This document shows, piece by piece, positions 6,135 to 13,414 of a DNA stretch of 13,414 nucleotides. Made by a program: the position numbers and the translations under genes. A model generated the notes under the pieces. The model was not told where the DNA came from. It searched no databases and worked only from the letters and a program-made list of their open reading frames with translations. Origin of the DNA: Bacteriovoracales bacterium (GTDB taxonomy: Bacteria; Bdellovibrionota; Bacteriovoracia; Bacteriovoracales; Bacteriovoracaceae); NCBI GenBank assembly GCA_007117175.1, contig SKGZ01000290.1, positions 1-13,414 of the forward strand. The letters run 5' to 3'. Each line of letters starts with the position of its first letter. The first letter of the stretch is position 1.

Positions 6135-7253
6135 ATGAAAAAGTTAATGATGGCCATGCTTCTCACCTTTGTGAGCAGCTATTCTCACTCACAGCAAAGT
6201 TTAGGAGCAACTGTTTCTGAGATTTTCATGGAGGGTAGCATTGATGGTGATAATTTAAGGCTTGTTTATGGCTTTAAGGATATGAGCAAAGATGTTAAGG
6301 AGCACATCAAAAAATCAGTGCAAGTCAAAGACATCAAAGAACTAGGGCAACTCTTTTACGATAAGGAAGGCGGTCATGGTAGAAAAGACTTTGTAGGTGC
6401 ATTCCGCAGGGGAATCAAGGACACAGTCCATTTAGCTGAAGAAGTACCACAAACGGCTAAAACCATCTATCAAGGTCCTTTGAAAAGTCTTAAGCAAGTT
6501 CCAGAGAGCTATCGCATTAATTTTGAAAATGCCTCTGAGGCCTTCTATGAGTCAAATAATCAACTCTCGGGAGCTGTTCGCTATGCAGGATGGGCGCTGT
6601 GGGCTCAAGTTGAAGGTGCTTATTACCTAGTCATTGAAGCTCCTGTACGCTTAGCATTCAACGCCGCCTTAACAGGTCTTGATATTACATCCATGGCAAG
6701 TGCTCTTCCTGTTCATCTGGCCATCCAAACACTCCGTATCCCAATACACATTACTGTCATGGGTGCTAAGTTTATCGGTCAAACAGCAGCTGCAGTAGGC
6801 AAGGCAGTCTACAGCGCGGCTTCAACTAGTACCGCTGTAGCCATTACGACAGCTGTTTCAGGTGGCATTGCTATCTATCGAGGTGGGCGCTGGGTCGTTT
6901 CTCAACCTCGTAAAATTTTCCGTCCTTTTAGAGTTACAGTTGAGACGGAAGAAGACTTTAACTCACAAATGAGTTTCGCTGAAAAACTCAAAAACAACCT
7001 TGAAAACCTTGGAGATCAATTCGAACTAATCAATGAAAGAGTTAATCGCTTTCGATCTCGTTTTATTCTTAGCGTTGATGGCCAGAGGTCAGTTGTGATC
7101 AGGACCAAAGTAAACTCTGAGCGCTTAGTAGAAGTTAGTGCAGAGGGAACAGCAAATCTAAGATCATTTTTAAGAGAGCAATACCCTGAAGCCACTAGAG
7201 AGGAAATTTCAACCAAAGCTAAAATGATGCTCTACAAGGTCATTACTCTTTAG
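6135..7253 (+). CDS. Secreted protein of unknown function, Ala/small-residue-rich core
   Basis: I do not recognise this 372-residue protein. It begins with a clear Sec signal peptide (MKK, hydrophobic MMAMLLTFVSSY, then SHS and QQ as a likely cleavage point near 19), so it should reach the periplasm or beyond. Residues 25-145 are charged and helical-looking. Residues 146-256 form a long, weakly hydrophobic segment rich in Ala, Val, Ile, Gly and Thr with several near-transmembrane stretches (about 158-180, 186-212, 216-249). Residues 262-372 are a soluble tail with mixed helix and strand. There is no cysteine. The start is firm: AAGGAGG lies six bases upstream. It stands alone, divergent from the desaturase and closed by a hairpin at 7266-7289. 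The core could be membrane-associating or surface-layer material, but no function can be assigned. Confidence 0.75.
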   Translation: MKKLMMAMLLTFVSSYSHSQQSLGATVSEIFMEGSIDGDNLRLVYGFKDMSKDVKEHIKKSVQVKDIKELGQLFYDKEGGHGRKDFVGAFRRGIKDTVHLAEEVPQTAKTIYQGPLKSLKQVPESYRINFENASEAFYESNNQLSGAVRYAGWALWAQVEGAYYLVIEAPVRLAFNAALTGLDITSMASALPVHLAIQTLRIPIHITVMGAKFIGQTAAAVGKAVYSAASTSTAVAITTAVSGGIAIYRGGRWVVSQPRKIFRPFRVTVETEEDFNSQMSFAEKLKNNLENLGDQFELINERVNRFRSRFILSVDGQRSVVIRTKVNSERLVEVSAEGTANLRSFLREQYPEATREEISTKAKMMLYKVITL

Positions 7254-7265
7254 TCTTTTCTAAAA

Positions 7266-7289
7266 AAAGGGAGGTAAGAGCCTCCCTTT
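7266..7289 (+). terminator. Strong hairpin after the secreted protein gene, probable terminator
   Basis: AAAGGGAGG (7266-7274), a 6-base loop TAAGAG and CCTCCCTTT (7281-7289) form a perfect 9-bp stem starting 13 bases after the TAG of the secreted protein gene. On the plus strand only three T, themselves part of the stem, lie at the end, so termination in this direction may be partial. On the minus strand the stem runs into seven T, but no minus-strand gene sits there. The 5' arm contains GGAGG, and the next ATG is at 7296, only seven bases after the stem. Confidence 0.6.
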
Positions 7290-7295
7290 CTAATT

Positions 7296-7730
7296 ATGGT
7301 TTCATTACTCTTTTTTTTCAATATCATAATAAGTTCTATTTTATTAGGCCTTATTCTAGTGATTCAATTTGTTCATTATCCAAGTTTTTACTTTATTGCT
7401 AAGAAAGATTTTGATCTTTTTACACGACATCACAGCAAAAGCATTAGTCTAATTGTTATTCCACTCATGCTCTTCGAAGCCTCATTAGCTTTTGCACTGG
7501 TCTTTCTGTCCAGTCAACTCGAATTGACTCTTTTTAACTTAAGTCTTGTTCTATTCATCTGGATGTCTACCTTTTGCCTCAGTGTTCCCTGTCACCAAAA
7601 ACTAAATGATGGCAAAAACACAAAAACTATTGAAAAATTAATCATAACTAATTGGCCTCGAACAATCTTATGGGCCATCAAACTAGGATTAGCAGTTTGG
7701 ATGAGCAAAGATCACTTGGACTTATTTTAG
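7296..7730 (+). CDS. Four-helix integral membrane protein, photolyase neighbour
   Basis: This 144-residue protein has four predicted membrane helices at about 3-26, 48-71, 76-97 and 120-136. Polar signature residues are VHYPSF (26-31), TRHHSKS (43-49), a Pro-Leu-Met-x-x-Glu in helix two (56-61), W-x-x-T-F with VPCHQKLNDG (89-106) and NWPRTILW (119-126). I recall small membrane proteins of this layout next to photolyase-type genes in marine and other bacteria, and some resemblance to DUF1772, but the function is unknown. The conserved His, Glu and Trp residues within or near helices could bind a cofactor. No Shine-Dalgarno lies at normal distance before ATG 7296; the nearest GGAGG is 21 bases away inside the upstream hairpin. 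Its end overlaps the photolyase start, implying translational coupling. Confidence 0.7.
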   Translation: MVSLLFFFNIIISSILLGLILVIQFVHYPSFYFIAKKDFDLFTRHHSKSISLIVIPLMLFEASLAFALVFLSSQLELTLFNLSLVLFIWMSTFCLSVPCHQKLNDGKNTKTIEKLIITNWPRTILWAIKLGLAVWMSKDHLDLF

Positions 7731-9175
7731 GGAATCAGCTTTTTGACTTAAAGTACCTTAAGAATTTCCCTCAAAATATTTTCATGTGTGAAGAGACAAG
7801 TCTTTGCACTCATTATCTCTACCACAAACACAAAATCATACATTTTCTGGCCTCTATGAGGGAATTCAGAGATCAATTCACTCTCAATTATCATGTGCAT
7901 TATTTTACTCTCAAGGAAAAAACACAATTTGAAGAATGCCTCAAAAAAGTAATCAAAAAATTAAAGGTAAAAAAAATCATAACTTTTGAAATTGAAGATA
8001 AATTCTTTGAAAGATTTATGAAAACATTTTGCGATGACCATCAAATCCAGCTTATCACTTACCCCTCACCTATGTTTTTATGCTCAAGAATTGAATTTCA
8101 AGATTATCTCTCTCAATTAAAAAAGCCACTGATGAATAGTTTTTATATTCAAATGAGAAAAAAATATCAGGTTTTAATGAATAAAAATCAACCAATTGGC
8201 CAGAGTTGGAGCTTTGATCAGCTGAATAGAAAAAAGATTCCTAAGACCCATCAAATAACGCTTTTTTACCCTCCGGCCTTAAAGTCAAAAAACATTGATG
8301 ATTGCAAGAAATTAGTAAATAAGTATTTTCATCACCATCCAGGAAATGTGGATAATTATTGGATCCCAACTACACGAGCGGATGCTCTTAAATGGTTTAA
8401 AGCTTACCTCAAAGAACGCTTTGAATTTTTTGGAGATTATCAAGACGCCTTAGAACCAACACCGCCTTTTCTTTATCATTCAGTCATTTCTCCTCTTCTG
8501 AATATGGGATTATTAACGCCACATGAGGTCATTAAGGCCGTTGAAAAGCGTCTTAATGAGTCTAATTTAAACTCAGTGGAAGGTTTTATCAGACAGGTCC
8601 TTGGTTGGCGGGAATTTGTTAGAGGAATTTATCAAAATTATTCTGAAAGAGAAGAGCAAACCAATTTTTTCCAACACCATAAAAAACTAAGCTCACATTG
8701 GTATCAAGGTGAAACAGGAATTCCACCTTTAGATGACGCCATCAAAAAAGCAGTGGAATGGGGATACTGTCATCATATCGAACGATTAATGGTCATTGGC
8801 AATCTTATGCTACTACTGGAGATTGAACCAGCTCAAGCACACCGTTGGTTTATGGAAATGTTTGTGGACTCTTCTGATTGGGTGATGGGGCCTAATGTCT
8901 ATGGCATGGCACTCTTTAGTGATGGAGGGATCTTTGCCACTAAACCCTATATTGCTGGCTCGAATTACCCAAGAAAGATGGGGCATTATCCTAAAGGAGA
9001 TTGGTGTGAGGCAATCGACGGACTTTATTGGCAGTTTATTGAAAAGCATCAAGCCTTTTTTATTAAGAACCATCGCATGAGCATGATGGTCAAAACACTA
9101 CAAAAAATGGATTTTAAGCGCAAACAACAGATCTACAAAAAAGCCAATCAGCTCAAAGATAAACTGACCCGCTAA
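7697..9175 (+). CDS. Photolyase/cryptochrome, (6-4) FeS-BCP (DPRP) family, cluster-loop variant
   Basis: The 492-residue protein belongs to the deoxyribodipyrimidine photolyase-related family whose studied members (Agrobacterium PhrB, Rhodobacter CryB) bind FAD; PhrB repairs (6-4) photoproducts with light. Family marks are LGLILGNQL (7-15), PTTRADALKWF (224-234), GDYQDAL (246-252), LGWREFVRGIY (302-312), GYCHHIERLMVIGN (356-369) with the active-site His pair, DWVMGPNVYGM (394-404) and KPYIAGSNY (416-424). PhrB holds an Fe-S cluster on four Cys (350, 438, 441, 454). Here the first equivalent is Cys358, but the loop bearing the others is short (KMGHYPKGDWCEAIDGLYW, 427-445) with a single Cys, so a normal cluster cannot form. 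I chose TTG 7697 because AGGA (7685-7688) precedes it by eight bases and the N terminus then fits the family; ATG 7670 and TTG 7652 are alternatives. It overlaps the membrane protein gene by 34 bases. Confidence 0.88.
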   Translation: MDEQRSLGLILGNQLFDLKYLKNFPQNIFMCEETSLCTHYLYHKHKIIHFLASMREFRDQFTLNYHVHYFTLKEKTQFEECLKKVIKKLKVKKIITFEIEDKFFERFMKTFCDDHQIQLITYPSPMFLCSRIEFQDYLSQLKKPLMNSFYIQMRKKYQVLMNKNQPIGQSWSFDQLNRKKIPKTHQITLFYPPALKSKNIDDCKKLVNKYFHHHPGNVDNYWIPTTRADALKWFKAYLKERFEFFGDYQDALEPTPPFLYHSVISPLLNMGLLTPHEVIKAVEKRLNESNLNSVEGFIRQVLGWREFVRGIYQNYSEREEQTNFFQHHKKLSSHWYQGETGIPPLDDAIKKAVEWGYCHHIERLMVIGNLMLLLEIEPAQAHRWFMEMFVDSSDWVMGPNVYGMALFSDGGIFATKPYIAGSNYPRKMGHYPKGDWCEAIDGLYWQFIEKHQAFFIKNHRMSMMVKTLQKMDFKRKQQIYKKANQLKDKLTR

Positions 9176-9585
9176 ATTAGGCCCTTGACCAAGTCACTGG
9201 CCTTCTTGCCATCAAAACGTCCTTTAATTTGAGGGCCAAGGGCCTTCATAATGACACCAAAATTTGCCTCAGTATGATCGTTTTTGATTTGCTTAATCAA
9301 AGTAATCACTTCATCTTCTGTTAACGGCTTTGGTAGGAACTCAGCTAACACTGTGACCTCTGCCTCTAATTCCCTGCGCTGCTCACTACCCTCTGGATAA
9401 AGGCCTAAGCTATCTTGAATTTGCTTTGCGTAGCGTATAATCACATCTTGTTCTGATCCAGGTTTAGCAGAAGTCTCATTTTCAATTAATAGTTTTTTAA
9501 GATAGCGTAAAACATTGAGCCTAGCTTTGTCTTTAGCCTTCATCGCAACCATAATCTCACTGCTTATTTTCTCTTTAAAATTCAT
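9172..9585 (-). CDS. yqeY: GatB/YqeY domain protein
   Basis: This 137-residue protein is the stand-alone form of the helical tail domain of GatB, the amidotransferase subunit that makes Gln-tRNA or Asn-tRNA. Its own role is not well established, though tRNA binding is often proposed. Typical features are AMKAKDKARLNVLR (14-27), VIIRYAKQIQDSL and EFLPKPLTEDEV in the middle, and a C-terminal helical repeat with NFGVIMKALGPQIKGRFDG. The start is firm: AAGGAG (complement of 9590-9595) overlaps the metF stop codon and lies four bases before the ATG. It is the last gene of the metH-metF-yqeY run, eight bases after metF. Its stop shares four bases with the convergent photolyase stop. Confidence 0.9.
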   Translation of the reverse strand: MNFKEKISSEIMVAMKAKDKARLNVLRYLKKLLIENETSAKPGSEQDVIIRYAKQIQDSLGLYPEGSEQRRELEAEVTVLAEFLPKPLTEDEVITLIKQIKNDHTEANFGVIMKALGPQIKGRFDGKKASDLVKGLI

Positions 9586-9593
9586 AACTCTCC

Positions 9594-10550
9594 TTAAAAA
9601 AGTTCTTTAGCTACTTTATAGATTGAATCAGACTTGCCCATAGAATAGTAATGAAGGCAAGGAACTCCACTGTCTTTAAGATCTTTTGATTGCTGGATAC
9701 ACCACTGTACTCCAATCTTTTTGACCTCTTCCAGACTTTTACACTCTTCAACAGCAGATGAAAGCTCATCGGGAATGTCCACATGAAAAATACTCGGTAA
9801 AACTGATAATTGTTTTTGACTGGTGATAGGTTTTAGACCCGGGATAATAGGTACATGTATCCCATTAGCTCGACAAAGATCCACGAACTCAAAAAACTTC
9901 TGATTATTAAAAAACATTTGAGTCACTATATAATCAGCCCCCTGATCAACCTTATGCTTTAACCATTTCAGGTCACTACTTAAGTTAGGAGCTTCAAAAT
10001 GCTTTTCAGGATAACCTGCCACTCCTATGCAAAAATTGGTATGAACTCCTTGCTGTAGATCTTGATCGAGATAAACACCATGATTCATATTAGTAATCTG
10101 CTCAACTAATTCACTGGCGTAATGATGCCCCATAGAATCAGGACGAAAGACTCCTTCACTTTTAATCGCGTCTCCTCGCAAGGCCATTAAATTTTCAATG
10201 CCCAGAAAATTTAAATCAATCAGCGCATTTTCCGTTTCTTCTTTTTTAAAGCCACCACATATAATATGAGGCACAGTTTCTACTTTGAAGCGATTCATTA
10301 ACGCAGCACATATTCCAACAGTCCCTGGTCTTTTTCTGACTACTTGTTTTTCTAAAAGATCGCCCCCCCTGCTTTTGTAGACATACTCCTCTCGGTGATA
10401 AGTGACATCGATAAAGCTGGGATTAAACTCCATCAGAGGTTCAATATGATTGAAAAGGTCTTGAATACTCTGTCCTTTGAGTGGGGGTAGCACCTCGAAA
10501 GAAAAAAGGGTCTCTTTGCTATTATTTAAAAAATCGATGATCTTAGCCAT
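9594..10550 (-). CDS. metF: 5,10-methylenetetrahydrofolate reductase MetF
   Basis: MetF reduces 5,10-methylene-THF to 5-methyl-THF with NADH through FAD, feeding methionine synthase. The 318-residue protein has the expected TIM-barrel marks: FSFEVLPP (17-24, with the Glu of the family's FEFFPP motif), [34 protein letters not shown] (the Arg-Gly-Asp FAD/folate region), [21 protein letters not shown] and [10 protein letters not shown]. It is about 20 residues longer than the E. coli enzyme. Its ATG lies inside the end of metH (25-base overlap, different frame), so translation is probably coupled and the two enzymes made together. It is complete and shows no odd residues. Confidence 0.95.
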   Translation of the reverse strand: MAKIIDFLNNSKETLFSFEVLPPLKGQSIQDLFNHIEPLMEFNPSFIDVTYHREEYVYKSRGGDLLEKQVVRKRPGTVGICAALMNRFKVETVPHIICGGFKKEETENALIDLNFLGIENLMALRGDAIKSEGVFRPDSMGHHYASELVEQITNMNHGVYLDQDLQQGVHTNFCIGVAGYPEKHFEAPNLSSDLKWLKHKVDQGADYIVTQMFFNNQKFFEFVDLCRANGIHVPIIPGLKPITSQKQLSVLPSIFHVDIPDELSSAVEECKSLEEVKKIGVQWCIQQSKDLKDSGVPCLHYYSMGKSDSIYKVAKELF

Positions 10551-13414
10551 TTCTCTACTTCTTCCTTTTTCATATTCTTATTTTTTCCATAAGTTTGAAT
10601 TTGTGTTTCATTGATATAGCCAACATTGAAATATCTCGATTCCGGATGAGAAAAGTACCATCCACACACCGATGAACCTGGGGTCATGGCATAAGACTCA
10701 GTTAAGTGAAGGTCAATATTTTTTCCCACATCAAGTAATTGGAACAATTTTCCTTTTTCAGTATGATCAGGACAAGCAGCATAACCTGGAGCCGGTCGAA
10801 TACCGCGATACTTTTCTCTAATCAAATCAGCGTAACTTAAATCTTCCTCCGCTGCGTACCCCCAATGCTTCATTCTCACAATTTGGTGCATATACTCAGC
10901 TAAGGCCTCGGCCAAGCGATCTGCCAGTGACTTAATAACGATGGAATTATAATCATCATTCTCGGCAGCGTATTGGTCCCCAAGTTGATCATACTCATCA
11001 CCCATAGTGACTGCAAATGCCCCCAGGTAGTCTTGTTGATATCCTTTGGGAGCAATAAAGTCACTCAAACAATAATTATAACTCGTTTTTTCTTGCATCA
11101 CTTTTTGTGAACGAAGAAAGTTTAAAGTCACTTGAGGAAGAATTATATTTTCATTTTCACTCTCTGCGGGAAAGAAGCCAATGACCGCTCGGCCCCAAAA
11201 CTTGCGATCGTTCTTAATTTTTTTGAGCATGGCAAATGCATCATCCATCAGTTGCTGTGCCTGCTCACCGCAATCTGGATCCTTAAGAATTTGTGGATAG
11301 CTGCCTCTCATTCTCCAAGTCAAAAAGTAAGGTGTCCAGTCAATATAAGGGATGAGCTCATCCACTGGAATATCTTTAAAAACCTTGTGTCCTGTATAAA
11401 GAGGCTTTGGAGGTTGATAATCTGACCAATCCCAAGTGAAGCGATTTTTTCTGGCTTGATCTAGGCTTAAGAGGTCTTGGGCCTTTTGTCGTTTTTGATG
11501 AGACTCACGCTGAGAAGCAAAGTCATCTTGTAATTTATTCCAAAACTGCTGACGGGTCTCTTCGCTCCCCCCCAGGACGGAACTTAAGATGGAGACCGCT
11601 TTAGAAGCGTCAGGAACATGTATCACTTTTTGTGGATAATGAGGATCAATTTTAACTGCACTGTGAATGCGAGAGGTCGTGGCTCCGCCAATTAAAAGTG
11701 GTATGGTAAAACCTTGTTCACTCATTTTTTTGGCGACAAAGACCATTTCATCTAAGGATGGAGTGATCAAGCCGCTTAAACCAATGACATCTACTTTTTC
11801 TTTTTTAGCGACCTCAAGAATTTTTTCACAAGGAACCATTACCCCAAGATCAATGATTTGATAATTATTACATTGTAAGACAACTCCAACAATATTTTTG
11901 CCAATATCGTGAACATCTCCTTTAACTGTTGCCAGAAGAATCTTGATCTTTTGATCGGGCTCTGGATTTTTCTCTCTTTCTTTGAGAATCAAAGGCTCAA
12001 TCAGTGCCACTGATTTTTTCATCACTCGTGCACTCTTGACAACTTGAGGTAAAAACATCTTTCCTTTGCCAAAAAGATCTCCCACAATGTTCATTCCCTC
12101 CATCAATGGACCTTCAATCACCTCAATGGGACGTGAATAAAACTGCAGAGCTTCTAAAGTGTCTTGTTCGATAAACTCATCAACTCCTTTGACGAGAGAG
12201 TGAGCTAATCTTTTCTCAAGGGTTTCATTTCTCCAAGCAAGTCTTAATTTCTCCTTTAGCTCTCGAGATTCATGACTACTCGATGATTGTTCTTTTATTT
12301 TTTCTGCAAACTCAATTAACTCTTGGGTTGCATCGGGATGTCTATTAAAAATGACATCTTCGACTGCTTTTAATAGTTTAGGCTCTATCTCATCATAAAC
12401 CACCAATTGGGAAGGATTGACAATCCCCATATCCATGCCTGCTTTTGTCGCATGATAAAGAAATGCTGAATGCATGGCCTCGCGAATTTCGTTATTGCCA
12501 CGAAATGAAAATGAGAGATTACTCACTCCACCTGAGACCTTGGCGTGAGGAAGATGATCCTTAATCCACTGACAGGCCTTGATAAAGTCTACCGCGTAGT
12601 TTTGATGCTCTTCAATGCCAGTACCAATGGCCAAGATATTGGGATCAAAAATAATATCAGCAGCGGGGAAATGAATTTTTTCGGTCAGTAGCTGATAAGC
12701 TCTCTGACAGATTTCAATTCTTCGCTCAAAAGTATCAGCCTGCCCCTGCTCATCAAAGGCCATGACAATCACTGCAGCCCCATAGGATAAAATTTTGCTA
12801 GCTTGTTCTAGGAAAACTTCTTCTCCTTCTTTTAAGGAAATAGAATTCACCACCGATCGCCCTTGCAGACATTTAAGCCCCGCTTCAATCACTTCCCATT
12901 TAGAAGAATCCACCATGATAGGAATTTTGGCGATTTCCGGTTCACTGCCAATGAGATTTAAAAACTTCACCATGGCATCAGGGCCATCAATCATGCCCTC
13001 GTCCATATTCACATCTAAAATTTGTGCTCCACCTTCCACTTGCTCTCGCGCCACCGTTAAGGCTTGATCAAAATCATCTTTCTCAATGAGCGTTCTAAAT
13101 TTCTTAGAGCCTGTTACATTAGTTCGCTCTCCAATATTAATAAAATTAGCTCCCTCAAATCTTTGCAGTGGTTCTAATCCACTTAAGCTTAATTCTTTTT
13201 GCTCTTGTTGGTGACTGAGTGAACGGGGTGGGTAGTTTTTTACTAACTGAGCCAACCTCGCAATATGCTGATCTGTCGTTCCACAACATCCTCCCACAAT
13301 ATTAAGTACAGATTTACTTAATAATTTCTCTAAAACCTCTGCCATCACATCTGGTCCGTGGTCGTACTCTCCCAAGCTATTGGGCAAACCGGCATTAGGA
13401 TAAGCTGAGAGATA
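10526..13414 (-). CDS. metH: Cobalamin-dependent methionine synthase MetH (5' end beyond the window)
   Basis: MetH moves a methyl group from 5-methyl-THF to cobalamin and on to homocysteine, giving methionine. The frame is open to the right edge: the last bases encode [18 protein letters not shown], so a TTG at 13387 is an internal Leu codon. The 962 residues present cover the end of the homocysteine domain ([10 protein letters not shown], two zinc Cys), the pterin-binding barrel ([39 protein letters not shown]), the B12 cap ([16 protein letters not shown]), the B12 domain ([16 protein letters not shown] with the cobalt-ligand His, SGLITPS, GGATTS) and the C-terminal AdoMet reactivation domain ([52 protein letters not shown]). 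The missing N terminus is about 270-300 residues by comparison with E. coli. It leads the metH-metF-yqeY operon; its promoter and any riboswitch would lie outside the window. Confidence 0.97.
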   Translation of the reverse strand, partial: YLSAYPNAGLPNSLGEYDHGPDVMAEVLEKLLSKSVLNIVGGCCGTTDQHIARLAQLVKNYPPRSLSHQQEQKELSLSGLEPLQRFEGANFINIGERTNVTGSKKFRTLIEKDDFDQALTVAREQVEGGAQILDVNMDEGMIDGPDAMVKFLNLIGSEPEIAKIPIMVDSSKWEVIEAGLKCLQGRSVVNSISLKEGEEVFLEQASKILSYGAAVIVMAFDEQGQADTFERRIEICQRAYQLLTEKIHFPAADIIFDPNILAIGTGIEEHQNYAVDFIKACQWIKDHLPHAKVSGGVSNLSFSFRGNNEIREAMHSAFLYHATKAGMDMGIVNPSQLVVYDEIEPKLLKAVEDVIFNRHPDATQELIEFAEKIKEQSSSSHESRELKEKLRLAWRNETLEKRLAHSLVKGVDEFIEQDTLEALQFYSRPIEVIEGPLMEGMNIVGDLFGKGKMFLPQVVKSARVMKKSVALIEPLILKEREKNPEPDQKIKILLATVKGDVHDIGKNIVGVVLQCNNYQIIDLGVMVPCEKILEVAKKEKVDVIGLSGLITPSLDEMVFVAKKMSEQGFTIPLLIGGATTSRIHSAVKIDPHYPQKVIHVPDASKAVSILSSVLGGSEETRQQFWNKLQDDFASQRESHQKRQKAQDLLSLDQARKNRFTWDWSDYQPPKPLYTGHKVFKDIPVDELIPYIDWTPYFLTWRMRGSYPQILKDPDCGEQAQQLMDDAFAMLKKIKNDRKFWGRAVIGFFPAESENENIILPQVTLNFLRSQKVMQEKTSYNYCLSDFIAPKGYQQDYLGAFAVTMGDEYDQLGDQYAAENDDYNSIVIKSLADRLAEALAEYMHQIVRMKHWGYAAEEDLSYADLIREKYRGIRPAPGYAACPDHTEKGKLFQLLDVGKNIDLHLTESYAMTPGSSVCGWYFSHPESRYFNVGYINETQIQTYGKNKNMKKEEVEKWLRSSIF

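Noticed and set aside
11132..11425. Plus-strand open frame of 97 codons
   Set aside because: It is antisense to metH, whose protein is strongly conserved here, and shows no start signal or family features.

Overview
The window carries ordinary bacterial chromosome genes, AT-rich and tightly packed, with no phage, transposon, CRISPR or RNA gene that I can support. It suggests a Gram-negative bacterium: there are Sec-type signal peptides, a membrane fatty-acid desaturase, cobalamin-dependent MetH with its activation domain, and E. coli-type MetF. Low GC and lineage-specific secreted proteins would fit Bdellovibrionota or a similar group, but that placement is a weak inference.

Left block (1 to about 2500) is a zone of gene decay. 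It starts with a short open frame that may be the tail of a gene. Next, on the minus strand, is a small nucleotidyltransferase-fold gene with an in-frame TAA before a recognisable C-terminal tail and a probable leaderless promoter. Then comes a secreted-protein gene (2504 down to 1291) broken by two in-frame TAA codons and one frameshift, with a clean Rho-independent terminator behind it. The rest of the window is intact and TAA ends genes there normally, so this is local decay rather than a changed genetic code or poor sequence.

Middle block (2684 to 7253): selO (protein AMPylase with a Cys-Ser-Ser C terminus) is followed after 27 bases by an AlkC/AlkD-type HEAT-repeat DNA alkylation repair protein. 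That gene overlaps tail to tail by 24 bases with a three-histidine-box acyl desaturase on the minus strand. A divergent intergenic region then leads to an unrecognised secreted protein of 372 residues, followed by a strong hairpin.

Right block (7296 to 13414): a four-helix membrane protein gene overlaps the start of a photolyase/cryptochrome gene of the Fe-S (6-4) photolyase family that lacks the usual cluster-cysteine loop. It converges, with a 4-base overlap, on a minus-strand operon metH-metF-yqeY. MetH and MetF overlap by 25 bases and work together: MetF makes 5-methyl-THF and MetH uses it to methylate homocysteine. YqeY, related to the tail domain of GatB, is the last gene and has its Shine-Dalgarno over the metF stop. 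metH runs off the right edge.

I see no clear novel multi-gene defence or signalling system. The best leads are the photolyase variant with its coupled membrane protein, the divergent SelO, the unknown secreted protein, and the decayed left flank.
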